From contig NZ_NJDE01000006.1 in NCBI RefSeq assembly GCF_002205895.1, positions 124,001 through 188,000 of the forward strand: a DNA stretch of 64,000 nt, written 5' to 3'. This DNA is from Saccharibacillus sp. O23. Lineage in GTDB: Bacteria; Bacillota; Bacilli; Paenibacillales; Paenibacillaceae. A model generated the notes under the pieces. The model searched no databases. It saw only the letters and a list, made by a program, of their open reading frames with translations, and was not told the DNA's origin. The position numbers and the translations under genes were made by a program. Position 1 is the first letter of the stretch, and each line of letters begins with the position of its first letter. Of this stretch, positions 11,301 through 18,511 are shown in pieces.

Positions 11301-11529
11301 TATGCAGATGCCGGACGGCGAAGGCTTCGAATCCGCGGCTCGAATTCGCGATCTGCCCGGCGGCGATGAGCCGGTCATCGTGGCGATCACGGCTTTTGCC
11401 GATCGGGAGAGCCGGGAACGCTGCCGCGAATCGGGCGTTCAAGACTTTATCAGCAAGCCGCTGTTCGCGGCGGAAGTGGAATCGCTGATCGAGAAATGGA
11501 AGCGGAGGATCGCGCGGACGGGCGTGTGA
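8389..11529 (+). CDS. five-PAS hybrid sensor histidine kinase
   Basis: A 1046-residue cytoplasmic hybrid kinase with no visible membrane segment. Five PAS modules run from about residue 10 to 630 (each with a recognisable YAN/YAS, GY or GF core). Then comes a HisKA dimerisation domain with the phospho-acceptor His653 in SHELRTP, an HATPase domain with NLISNAIKF, DTGIGIP and GGTGLGLAI, and a C-terminal receiver with AEDHPVNRRLL, phospho-acceptor Asp971 in FMDMQMPDG and the Lys of SKPLF. The start at 8389 has GAGGGG six bases upstream; an earlier in-frame ATG at 8326 has none. No separate response regulator adjoins it, so output may go through its own receiver to an Hpt protein elsewhere. A neighbouring c-di-GMP gene hints at a motility or biofilm theme. 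Confidence 0.93.
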   Translation: MTKQPERDNKIFERIYKQSPVGIAVLVADNGRLLYANAKFGRILGFREEDLTGRAFADLLAGEGEPGTEDARIMEAIRYPDEPLEFERRCRRQDGSLVWVSFHVSELEGEEGQSERRVVVHALDMTNERKNRQQLMESSEAYELMIDSTRELITQSTFDGYLLYASPSVKAMLGYLPEEMIGRHRSEFYHPEDSEAARGLTLSDAQGQTFMRRVRHRDGRYLWFEMVFRVLHGRSGEEDTIMGMGRDITTRKMYEDMLDEVQRIAHIGSWEWNLAEERIHYSEETLRIFEGELLQDESYPRSLLRILHPADQAKLLDYTERMLRGEAEPYITYRIVLRNRTVKTIRSQYELWRGPGGETLRIIGMTQDVTQQATIENLIRESEQRYKSLFDYNPSGVYAYDLEGRYVTVNAGQERLTGYREDELIGIPIVELAIPEHRKRVDDGFEGVKRGEAQTYEVCLVRKDGSRIDVSVTNTPIIVDGRIVGAYGIASDITERKRHIAQIEKLSYEHTLILNSVSEGIFGMDLSGRLVFINPMGAEMLGFRTSEALNALTLSQIQQISQDGLQYDPHDSPLMHALRTGEAHRDSEGVFWRKDGSSFLVSYRVTPLYDQGERKGAVVVFTDITGEREIIRAKESAERADRAKSEFLAIMSHELRTPMNGVIGMAALLGETELDESQRYYVDIITQSSENLMHILNEILDFSKIEAGKMTVNPEPMRVRHVLDQAMDLFSSRASEKGLMLTAEVAPSVPEVLIGDPAKFRQILVNLISNAIKFTEEGGVAITIEPGFFHQPNALTLEVAVRDTGIGIPPEKQGLLFQSFSQIDPSINRKYGGTGLGLAICKKLVELMNGFIGVHSREGEGSNFHFTLPLNVPDEELPEAAGTQENLRVLSPGPDGGSADRLESPEIRASLIPPEASPEALVALIAEDHPVNRRLLGEMLTRFGCVFEAVANGREAVQAVSRRRYDLIFMDMQMPDGEGFESAARIRDLPGGDEPVIVAITAFADRESRERCRESGVQDFISKPLFAAEVESLIEKWKRRIARTGV

Positions 11530-11627
11530 GCGTCGCGCCCAAATCCTGCCGACCGCAGCGGGTTCCGCAGATCGCGGCGAACCGAACGACGGTGAACGGA
11601 AACGAGAAGCTAACAGGAAAGCGCCAA

Positions 11628-11674
11628 AACGACTTCGATGTCCGCGAGAGCGGAGAACGAGGTCGTTTCTTTGT
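11628..11674 (+). terminator. terminator after the hybrid kinase
   Basis: AAACGACTTCG at 11628-11638 pairs with CGAGGTCGTTT at 11659-11669 (two G-T pairs), with an inner CCGC/GCGG stem and a short T run. The rest of the gap to 11875 holds A/T-rich sequence with no clear gene. Confidence 0.6.
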
Positions 11675-11875
11675 GTCGGATCGGTCCGCAGCGGGGCCCG
11701 TCGAACGTGGCGGCGGATCTTTCCGCCGCCTTGCGCCGGCAAGCTAAATAAACTTTCGCGCCCGCGTCGCCGTCTCCCTTGATTGTGGGTAATAAAGTTT
11801 AATTCTTAAACATCAAGAAAGCCGCTTCCCGGCGGCGGACAGATATGCCTGTAGGCCAAGCGAGGGGGAGAGAAG

Positions 11876-13384
11876 ATGGAATGTGTACAATGCGGAGCGG
11901 AACTGCCGGAAGGGAGCCGCTTTTGCAGCAGCTGCGGCGCGAAGCAGCCGGAAGCCGCGGCCTCCGAACCGGCGGAAAGCTCATGGCCGGAGGCGCGCAG
12001 AGTTCCGGACGCGGCGCTGCCGGGGATCGGCGAGCCGCCGCTTAAGCCGCGAAGCGAACGCGAGAACATGCCCGAGCAGGGCCGTCCGCTTATCGGCGAA
12101 GAAGCCGCTCCGCCGCCCGAGCCCGGCGAACCGCTGGCCGTCCGGCTGACGAAGCTCGGCGGTTCCGCTTCTCCCGGCAGCGACCGCGACCGGGCGGATG
12201 CCGGATTCTCCGGCGAAGCGGGCGGCGAGCCGCCTCAGATGCGGGCCGACGCGCCGCGCGGCGCGTCCCGATTCGCGCCGCCTCCGGTTCCTGCGCCGTC
12301 CGCTTCGGGACGCGCCGGCGGCGCGGAGCGCGGCCGCGGCGGCCGTCAGAACGACGGCGGGGGTTCGTCGGCGCGCGTATGGATCGCGCCGCCGCTGCTT
12401 GCCATCTGCGCGGCCGCCGCGCTGATCTGGCAGGTGAATTACGAGCGCGGCATCAGCGCCGAAGCCGCCGAGATTCAGCGTTCGGCCGCGGACGCCGCGC
12501 TCGGCGGCAACTACGAGATCGCGGAATCGAAGCTGGATCAAGCGCTGGACAAGCGTCCGCGCGATCCCGGCATCCGTTCGGATCTTCAGACCGTGCAGAC
12601 CATCCGCCGACTGGAAGATCAACTGACCGAAGCGCAGCGGCTGCTGAGCCGTTCCGACACGGCCGGAGCGACCGGCGTACTCGATCAGGTGAACCGCGAG
12701 CTGTCCGGTCTGAGCGGCACGGCGTACGATCGTCTGCGCGATCGGCTCGATAAGCTGCGCGCGAAATTGGAATTGGCGGATATTCGCGGCAGCGCGGAAA
12801 AAGCCGGAACGCTGGCCGAGCTGACCGGCCTGCTCAAGACGGCTTCGGCCTATCCGGAGTCTGAACAGCAGCCGGTCGTCGAGCTGATTACCGACCGGAT
12901 CGTCGAGGTCAGCGGCGACGAAGCGGAGCGGGCTATCGCGGGCGGCAGTTATTACGAAGCGGCGGCGGTCGTGGACGAAGCTCGCGGTTACGCGCCGGAA
13001 GCGCAGCGTCTCATCGATCTGGAGAAACGTCTCGCTTCGCTCACGGCGGAAAGCGAATATGCCGCTTCCGAACTGTTCGAAGCTTCGGGCTGCGAGCTGT
13101 TGTCGGGAACGGGCGAATTGCGCATGGAACCTTTGCAGCAGGTCGTAAAGGGCGGCAAGCTGGAATTCTCGGGCACGCTGCGTAACGAGTCGACGGAGAC
13201 TCTGTACGATCTGTTGGTCGAATACCGCTCGTACGACGCGCAGGGCAAGTTCGCGGGCGAAGGATGGACCGAAGTTCGTCCCGTCGATCTGGCTCCGGGC
13301 AAGACGGCAGCGTTCTCGGATCGGCTGGACGCCGAAGAAGGAGCGATCGTGGTCGTCGATTCCGTCAGTTGGTACAGAGAGTAA
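11876..13384 (+). CDS. zinc-ribbon membrane protein with C-terminal FxLYD-like domain
   Basis: A 502-residue protein of unknown function. It opens with a zinc ribbon (CxxCG at residues 3-7 and CSSCG about 20 residues on), continues with a Pro/Ala/Arg-rich linker of about 110 residues, then one membrane segment near residues 165-182, a helical region (about 185-390) that looks like tetratricopeptide-type repeats, and a C-terminal beta domain of about 95 residues resembling the FxLYD fold (NESTETLYDLLVEYRSYD). The ribbon would be cytoplasmic and the FxLYD part outside. GGGGGAGAG precedes the ATG. Twelve bases separate it from the protease gene, so the two are probably one operon. The same ribbon-plus-membrane theme recurs at 27362-28321. 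Confidence 0.75.
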   Translation: MECVQCGAELPEGSRFCSSCGAKQPEAAASEPAESSWPEARRVPDAALPGIGEPPLKPRSERENMPEQGRPLIGEEAAPPPEPGEPLAVRLTKLGGSASPGSDRDRADAGFSGEAGGEPPQMRADAPRGASRFAPPPVPAPSASGRAGGAERGRGGRQNDGGGSSARVWIAPPLLAICAAAALIWQVNYERGISAEAAEIQRSAADAALGGNYEIAESKLDQALDKRPRDPGIRSDLQTVQTIRRLEDQLTEAQRLLSRSDTAGATGVLDQVNRELSGLSGTAYDRLRDRLDKLRAKLELADIRGSAEKAGTLAELTGLLKTASAYPESEQQPVVELITDRIVEVSGDEAERAIAGGSYYEAAAVVDEARGYAPEAQRLIDLEKRLASLTAESEYAASELFEASGCELLSGTGELRMEPLQQVVKGGKLEFSGTLRNESTETLYDLLVEYRSYDAQGKFAGEGWTEVRPVDLAPGKTAAFSDRLDAEEGAIVVVDSVSWYRE

Positions 13385-13396
13385 GGGGGGAAGGCG

Positions 13397-14776
13397 TTGA
13401 AGAAGCAATCGTTAATCAGCCTCATCGTCAGCGCGGTTATCGTGGCCGGCGGTTCGGCCGGGGCTTACGCCATTCATGAGAGCTATGCCGCAGGCGGCGG
13501 AAGCGACGCTTTGTTGGCCGGAACGGTTCCGGGAACTTCTACGGCTTCGTCTTCGACCGGCTCTGCCGCCGGGGATTCCGCGGGAACGCCGAAAAGCGAT
13601 TCGAAGTCCGATTCCGCTGACCCGAACACGGAAACGCCGAGCGGAAACGCCGATGCCGACAATCCGTCTTCCGGAACCGAAAACAAAGAAGATTCGGGGC
13701 AGAGCATCGAAGACGGGAAGACCGAAGAGCCTACGCTGAAAGAAATCATCTCTTCCGTGAGCAAGAAAGTCGTCATGATCGAGACCGAAGACGGTTCGCT
13801 CGGTTCCGGCTTTCTGTACAACGACCGGGGAGACATCTTGACCAATGCCCATGTGGTGGCGGGTTATAAAGACGTGACGGTCACGACATCCGATTCCGTG
13901 AAGATGGACGGCAAGATTATCGGGATCGGCGAAGAGACGGATGTCGCCGTGGTTCGGGTGCCCGATCTGGAAAAGGTCGAACCGCTCAAGCTCAAGCTGA
14001 AAGCGGAAGCCGAGATCGGCGACCAAGTGTTGGCGCTCGGCAGCCCGCTCGGACTGCAAAATACGGTCACGACGGGGATCGTAAGCGGCGTGGACCGGAC
14101 CTTCGATATCGCGCCTTATTATTATGAAGGGCTGTATCAGATATCGGCGCCGATCGCGCCGGGCAACAGCGGCGGCCCGCTGGTCGATCAAGCGACCGGA
14201 GAAGTGCTGGGCATCAACTCGGCCGTGACGGACGAAGGCGGGATCGGATTCAGCATTCCGGTCACCAGCGTCATCGAAGCGGCGAAGGGATGGTCCGATA
14301 AGCCGATGGAAGAGATTCCGATGCTCGATTACGGCGACGGATCGGATATCCCGGCGGACGATTATTACGGCGACGAGTACGGGGACGACGGCTACGACGA
14401 CAGTTACGACGACGTGCCGGTCGACGGAACCGAACTGGAATACCAAGCCGAAGACGTGCTGTATGCGTTCTACGACGCGGTCTCGCGTCAGGACTACGAA
14501 GCGGCGTACGGACTGTTGGGCGAGAAATGGCAGGCGAAGCAGTCTTACGAAGACTTCGCCGGAGGTTACAAAGACACGCTCGGCGTCTACCTCGACCATT
14601 GTCTGGGCGTGGAGAACGGCGACGGCACGGTCAGTGTCTACATCTCGATCACGGCCGACGAACGCACCGATAACGGAGCCGTCTCCGAGACTTACGACTT
14701 GGTGTATCAGGTCGGCTCCGAGCCGGGAGACGCTTCGGACGTATTGAAGATCATCAGCGGCAAGTCGCAGTACTGA
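13397..14776 (+). CDS. membrane-anchored trypsin-like serine protease, HtrA type, no PDZ
   Basis: A 459-residue S1-family protease on the outside of the membrane. An N-terminal signal anchor (residues 5-25) leads into a Ser/Asp/Gly-rich linker of about 85 residues. The trypsin-like domain has the full triad: His152 in TNAHVV, Asp182 in DVAVVRV and Ser258 in GNSGGPL. Instead of the PDZ domain usual in HtrA/DegP there is an Asp/Tyr-rich spacer (about 315-350) and a C-terminal NTF2-like or DUF4878-like domain (about 355-459). Translation starts at TTG 13397 behind GGGGGG. It follows the zinc-ribbon gene by 12 bases. No terminator is obvious before 14860. Confidence 0.87.
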   Translation: MKKQSLISLIVSAVIVAGGSAGAYAIHESYAAGGGSDALLAGTVPGTSTASSSTGSAAGDSAGTPKSDSKSDSADPNTETPSGNADADNPSSGTENKEDSGQSIEDGKTEEPTLKEIISSVSKKVVMIETEDGSLGSGFLYNDRGDILTNAHVVAGYKDVTVTTSDSVKMDGKIIGIGEETDVAVVRVPDLEKVEPLKLKLKAEAEIGDQVLALGSPLGLQNTVTTGIVSGVDRTFDIAPYYYEGLYQISAPIAPGNSGGPLVDQATGEVLGINSAVTDEGGIGFSIPVTSVIEAAKGWSDKPMEEIPMLDYGDGSDIPADDYYGDEYGDDGYDDSYDDVPVDGTELEYQAEDVLYAFYDAVSRQDYEAAYGLLGEKWQAKQSYEDFAGGYKDTLGVYLDHCLGVENGDGTVSVYISITADERTDNGAVSETYDLVYQVGSEPGDASDVLKIISGKSQY

Positions 14777-14859
14777 ATCGGCGGTCGCGAGCCGTCGAAG
14801 AAGCGCGAAATCTACCCATGCGCGAAATAAAAATCGATAACGGAACGGGAGGCCTCGAA

Positions 14860-15141
14860 ATGGCGGAAATCGAACGTAGAGAACATGGTTTCGTAATGAT
14901 GGAGAACGGTGAAGAGGTAGGCAAAGTCACGTATATGCCGAGCGAAAACGGAGTGCTGCTGCTCGATCATACTTTCGTGGCGGAATCCATGCGGGGTCAA
15001 CATGCCGGAGATCGTCTGGTCGAACAGGTCGTGGAATTGGCTCGAAGCACCGGAGCGAAGATCGATCCGGTCTGCCCGTTCGCGAATGCTTTGTTTAAAC
15101 GCAAACCCGACGAGTACGAGGACGTCTGGTTCCGCGGATAA
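14860..15141 (+). CDS. small GNAT acetyltransferase, YjdJ/NATD1 type
   Basis: A 93-residue single-domain GNAT of the COG2388 type. The acetyl-CoA loop is recognisable as VAESMRGQHAGDRLVEQVVE, and the C-terminus keeps the family pattern of a Cys-Pro-Phe segment followed by a Pro-x-Glu-Tyr motif (KPDEYEDVW). The substrate is unknown. The ATG at 14860 is preferred over one at 14818 because GGGAGG lies seven bases before it and the family is short. It has a terminator after it and appears monocistronic. Confidence 0.85.
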   Translation: MAEIERREHGFVMMENGEEVGKVTYMPSENGVLLLDHTFVAESMRGQHAGDRLVEQVVELARSTGAKIDPVCPFANALFKRKPDEYEDVWFRG

Positions 15142-15186
15142 AGGCGATCGTCGCGTCAAGCGTCGTAATCCGGCAAACGAAAAACA

Positions 15187-15224
15187 AAGCCCCGAGACCG
15201 ACTTGCGTCGAGACTCGGGGTTTT
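15187..15224 (+). terminator. terminator after the GNAT gene
   Basis: CCCCGAG at 15190-15196 pairs with CTCGGGG at 15214-15220, followed by TTTT. Confidence 0.75.
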
Positions 15225-15287
15225 CGGCGCGCCGCCAAAACCGATCCGCGTTGACGGGACGTTCATAATTTTATATTGCAAACAATG

Positions 15288-15325
15288 TTGACAACCTCAT
15301 TTAAATAGAATACAATTACATTGTA
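15288..15325 (+). promoter_or_regulatory. ohr promoter with OhrR-type operator
   Basis: TTGACA at 15288-15293 and TACAAT at 15311-15316 are separated by exactly 17 bp. The -10 box is the left arm of a palindrome, TACAAT-TAC-ATTGTA at 15311-15325, which closely matches the known Bacillus OhrR operator. A second inverted pair ATTG/CAAT lies at 15275-15286. Repressor binding here would block the -10 directly. Confidence 0.85.
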
Positions 15326-15389
15326 AACAATCGAATTAAGAAATTGCGATTGTACCCAAAAAACGATAGAGCGAAAAGGAGATATTCAC

Positions 15390-15812
15390 ATGAGCGCATT
15401 GTATACCGCAACGGCAACGGCAGTAGGAGGACGCGACGGCAAAGTCACTTCTTCGGACGGCATCATCGACATCAGCCTGAAAACACCTAAAGGTCTGGGC
15501 GGTCCCGGCGGCGACGGCACGAATCCCGAGCAGCTCTTCGCAGCCGGCTACTCGGCCTGCTTCGACAGCGCTTTGAACCTCGTGATCCGCACGCAGCGCG
15601 TCAAAGAAGTGACGGGCACAAGCGTAACCGGCGACGTGTCGATCCTCAAAGACGCGGCAGACGGCGGCTTCAAGCTCGAAGTGACGCTGAACGTCAGCGT
15701 GCAAGGCGTAGACGCCGAAACGGCTCACAAGCTGGTGGAAGCGGCGCACCAAGTTTGCCCTTACTCCAAAGCGACTCGCGGCAACATTGACGTGAAGCTG
15801 AATATCGTCTAA
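15390..15812 (+). CDS. ohr: organic hydroperoxide resistance protein Ohr
   Basis: A 140-residue Ohr of the OsmC/Ohr superfamily, a cytosolic thiol peroxidase that reduces organic hydroperoxides using lipoyl proteins. The catalytic Cys57 in GYSACFDSAL and resolving Cys123 in HQVCPYS are both present, as is the conserved Arg near residue 15. Length is standard. AAAAGGAG precedes the ATG. Expression is probably controlled by OhrR through the operator overlapping the promoter; no ohrR gene is in the window, although it usually adjoins ohr. Confidence 0.97.
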   Translation: MSALYTATATAVGGRDGKVTSSDGIIDISLKTPKGLGGPGGDGTNPEQLFAAGYSACFDSALNLVIRTQRVKEVTGTSVTGDVSILKDAADGGFKLEVTLNVSVQGVDAETAHKLVEAAHQVCPYSKATRGNIDVKLNIV

Positions 15813-15916
15813 TCGTTTGAACAAGGCAACGTACCGATAAAGGAAGCATCCGGCGAAGCCGGGAACATCAGCGGAAGCGGGAACCCAATCGTTCCGTTCC
15901 CTCGGGAGGGCGAGAC

Positions 15917-16534
15917 ATGCAGCAGCGCGTTCTGACCTTTCAACCTTATACCCAGTGGGAGACCGGTATCCGGTCTCCCGCTTCCGCGTGCGGCCCGACG
16001 GCCGCTTCGGCTCTGCTTCGCTTCTGGGAAGAGCGCCTTTCCGTCGCCGGCGGCGCGCCGCTTCTCCGGCATCGGCTGCCTGCCGACCCGGCGGAGGCTG
16101 TCAACCGCATGTATGCCGCCTGCTTCGGCACGCCGCTCGGCACGGGCGCGCCCGCGCTCGCGTTTGCGCTGCGGCGAGGGTTGAACGCCCGGCTGGACGA
16201 AGCCGGACTGCCCGGACAGGCGAAGACCCGTCGTTTGAGCGGCTTCGACGCCTATCGGGCGGAGATCGACGCGAACCGGCTCGTCGCCGTCAAGTTCGAC
16301 AAATGGTTTGCGCTGCGTTGGCGCAGCCGTCCCCTGTTCGATTACCATTGGACCGTCGGCTGCGGATATCGCGTCGAAGACGACGGCACGCGGAGTCTGA
16401 TCGTGCATGACGCCGGCGCCCGGCGCAAAGACGGAACGTACGCGCCGAGCCGCGAACGGCTTGTGCCTTACGAGGCGCATCGGCCGGTACTGACGATGAT
16501 CGCCCTTCGGGTCGAAAACGGCATGCTTTCTTGA
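15917..16534 (+). CDS. C39-like papain-fold cysteine peptidase-like protein
   Basis: A 205-residue protein with a likely papain-type triad: Cys25 in SACGPTAAS, His144 in DYHWTVGCGY and Asp165 in IVHDAG. This arrangement and spacing fits peptidase C39-like or bacteriocin-processing-like domains. No signal peptide or membrane segment is visible, so it would be a stand-alone cytosolic protein. GGGAGG lies seven bases before the ATG. A terminator follows. The substrate is unknown; activity is inferred from the motif pattern only. Confidence 0.65.
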   Translation: MQQRVLTFQPYTQWETGIRSPASACGPTAASALLRFWEERLSVAGGAPLLRHRLPADPAEAVNRMYAACFGTPLGTGAPALAFALRRGLNARLDEAGLPGQAKTRRLSGFDAYRAEIDANRLVAVKFDKWFALRWRSRPLFDYHWTVGCGYRVEDDGTRSLIVHDAGARRKDGTYAPSRERLVPYEAHRPVLTMIALRVENGMLS

Positions 16535-16606
16535 AGCCGCCCCGGCCTAGGCGTTTACCATAGATGGGCTTATCTGCGGCTCGGCCGCAGCCGACGCCTC
16601 GAAAAC

Positions 16607-16644
16607 AGAAAGCCCCTTTCCGCTGGGAAAGGGGCTTTCTTTTA
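16607..16644. terminator. bidirectional terminator
   Basis: AGAAAGCCCCTTTCC at 16607-16621 is perfectly complementary to GGAAAGGGGCTTTCT at 16626-16640, with a GCTG loop and T runs in both directions. It serves the C39-like gene and the leftward lipoprotein gene. Confidence 0.9.
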
Positions 16645-16684
16645 CGTATTTTCGGCGCAGCCTTCGGCTTCGATTCGAGCCGAA

Positions 16685-17563
16685 TTATTCCGCGGCCGTC
16701 GCTTCCGCCGGAACGGCGATTTCGCCGACCGCGTTTTGCTTGGAATAAGCGTAATCCGAATTGGCGGTGACATGCACCGACTGCTTGTTCACGTCCAGCG
16801 TCGTATCGACTTTCACGCTGGAAGAATTCAACTGGTGCGTCGCTTTGTCGATGACCAGACTATAGCTGACCGTGCCTTCCGAACCGCTTTTCAGCAGGCC
16901 GCTCGTTTGCGAAGCGTCGCCCATCTGCGTGCCCAGCGCGCTTTCGATCAGTTTGCCCGCTTCCGCGCCGCTGGCTTCCAGCGTCAGGGTGTACGCTTTG
17001 TCGTCTTCGCTCACCTTGAGGCTGTCTTTGTAGCCGTTAAGGTCTTCCAGCAGCGGAGCCGGGTCGAGCATGTCCGTGGCGATCGCCAGCGCTTCTTCCG
17101 ACTCGCCGAGATTCTGCGTGCTCCAAGCTCCCGATCCGTTCTTGACATGGAGCTGGTCGCCGACGGCGTAGAGTTCGGTCGAACTCTGTTGGCCCTGCGA
17201 CAGCGTATCGATCTTCAGTCCGTACTGCGTTTCCGGTTTGGCGATGACGTCTCCGGCGATATCGATCGCGGTCTCTACCGGTTCCGCCGCTTCCGCGCCT
17301 TCCGCCGCCGCTTGTTCGGCGGTCAGATTCGTTTTCGACGCAATCGTGTAGCTCTCCAACGCTTTGGCCTGTTCGAGCGCCGTATCGTAGACCTTAGCCG
17401 CCGATTCCGTCGTTTCGCCCGACGGCTTGGCGTCGTTGCCGGATTCTTTTGCCGTTCCGCTGTCCGACGTGCAGGCTGCCGTGAGCAGCAGCAGCGACAG
17501 GGCGCTTGCTTTCAGCGTGTTGGCCAGGTAGTGCCGATTGCGGTTGCTTTTTGCCGAGTACAT
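16685..17563 (-). CDS. lipoprotein, DUF6612-like
   Basis: A 292-residue lipoprotein. The signal peptide has a basic start, a hydrophobic core and the lipobox LTAAC, with Cys at about residue 31. The mature part begins with a Ser/Gly/Thr-rich tether, then alternating beta strands with the repeated pattern of LppX/LolA-like beta sheets; it resembles the DUF6612 family of Bacillota lipoproteins. It would be anchored on the outer face of the membrane; its ligand is unknown. GAAAGGGGATC lies upstream of the ATG. It is monocistronic. Confidence 0.75.
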   Translation of the reverse strand: MYSAKSNRNRHYLANTLKASALSLLLLTAACTSDSGTAKESGNDAKPSGETTESAAKVYDTALEQAKALESYTIASKTNLTAEQAAAEGAEAAEPVETAIDIAGDVIAKPETQYGLKIDTLSQGQQSSTELYAVGDQLHVKNGSGAWSTQNLGESEEALAIATDMLDPAPLLEDLNGYKDSLKVSEDDKAYTLTLEASGAEAGKLIESALGTQMGDASQTSGLLKSGSEGTVSYSLVIDKATHQLNSSSVKVDTTLDVNKQSVHVTANSDYAYSKQNAVGEIAVPAEATAAE

Positions 17564-17671
17564 GATGATCCCCTTTCGACTTGTGCGATACTTATTACCT
17601 TACCATTTTAGATAGGCAAAGTAAAAAGTGGACGGGATGCGGAATTCGCGAATATTTCAAATTGTTGTCAC

Positions 17672-17700
17672 TTAACATCAAAGCTTTGGCGCGATATAAT
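17672..17700 (+). promoter_or_regulatory. promoter of the DUF420 gene
   Basis: TTAACA at 17672-17677 and a perfect TATAAT at 17695-17700 are 17 bp apart, about 35 bp before the start codon. Confidence 0.65.
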
Positions 17701-17734
17701 AGTTGACGACAAATTTTAAGGAGAATATGCCCTT

Positions 17735-18304
17735 ATGAGCTCATCCAACGAAAACAAGAACGAGAACTACCGTCCGACCACCACCCGAAGTTTCGCCGGA
17801 CTGATCATTACCGTTTCTGTCGTTGCGAACATCATCATTTTGTTGTTGTTCTTCTCGCCGATCGGCTATCAGGGCAGCGTTCACTTCGACCTCACGATTT
17901 TCCCGCGTCTGAACGCGATCTTTAACAGCTTTACATTTATCTTCTTGGTCTGCGCGTTGATCGCGATCATCCGCAAGAACGTGCCGGTGCACAAAGCGTT
18001 CGTTCTGGCCGCATTCGCTTCGACGCTGCTGTTCCTCGTCTCGTACCTGACGTTCCACTACGTCTCGCCGGAGACGGCGAAATACGGCGGCGAAGGCATT
18101 CTGCGTCCGATCTACTTCTTCATCCTGATCTCGCACAGCATCTTGGCCGCGCTGATCGTGCCGCTGGCGCTGTTCACGCTGGTGTTCGGCTGGACCATGC
18201 AGGTTCCGAGACACCGCAAGATCGCCCGCTGGACGATGCCGATCTGGTTGTACGTCAGCTTGACGGGCGTCGTCGTGTATCTGTTCATGGCTCCGTATTA
18301 TTAA
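17735..18304 (+). CDS. DUF420 membrane protein, YozB type
   Basis: A 189-residue integral membrane protein with five hydrophobic segments (about residues 20-42, 60-80, 90-112, 125-150 and 165-187). It matches DUF420, a family related to B. subtilis YozB/CtaM that is linked to cytochrome oxidase maturation in Gram-positive bacteria. Conserved histidines sit at the ends of membrane segments (HKAFVL, TFHYV, SHSILAAL, RHRKIARWT), suggesting haem or metal handling. AAGGAG precedes the ATG. No oxidase genes are nearby, so the role rests on family knowledge. Confidence 0.87.
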   Translation: MSSSNENKNENYRPTTTRSFAGLIITVSVVANIIILLLFFSPIGYQGSVHFDLTIFPRLNAIFNSFTFIFLVCALIAIIRKNVPVHKAFVLAAFASTLLFLVSYLTFHYVSPETAKYGGEGILRPIYFFILISHSILAALIVPLALFTLVFGWTMQVPRHRKIARWTMPIWLYVSLTGVVVYLFMAPYY

Positions 18305-18349
18305 GTTCGATATTTCTTCGCAGGCCGGGCGGCCGGCGGGGAAGAACAG

Positions 18350-18378
18350 GCATCCGCTTAGAGCGGGTGCTTTTTTTT
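18350..18378 (+). terminator. terminator after the DUF420 gene
   Basis: GCATCCGCT at 18350-18358 pairs with AGCGGGTGC at 18362-18370 (one G-T pair), followed by eight T. Confidence 0.85.
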
Positions 18379-18401
18379 GCGCATCCTTTTAAAAATTCCT
18401 A

Positions 18402-18430
18402 TTGCCGGTGTCAGGTTCGTTGTGTTATAA
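18402..18430 (+). promoter_or_regulatory. probable add promoter
   Basis: TTGCCG at 18402-18407 and TTATAA at 18425-18430 are separated by 17 bp, about 80 bp before the start codon. Confidence 0.45.
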
Positions 18431-18511
18431 AAAATGACAATATCCATACATCGTCGATCTGTTGTTCCATCCCGATCAAAATCCGTTCGAAGCGAAAAGG
18501 AGGAAGTTGTT

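Noticed and set aside
13412-14599. 395-aa minus-strand frame opposite the protease gene, and other long antisense frames such as 33212-36370 and 43722-47078
   Set aside because: They are high-GC mirror frames of strong coding genes and lack ribosome sites and family features.
15275-15286. ATTG-CAAA-CAAT as a second OhrR site
   Set aside because: The arms are only four bases; kept only as a note in the ohr promoter entry.
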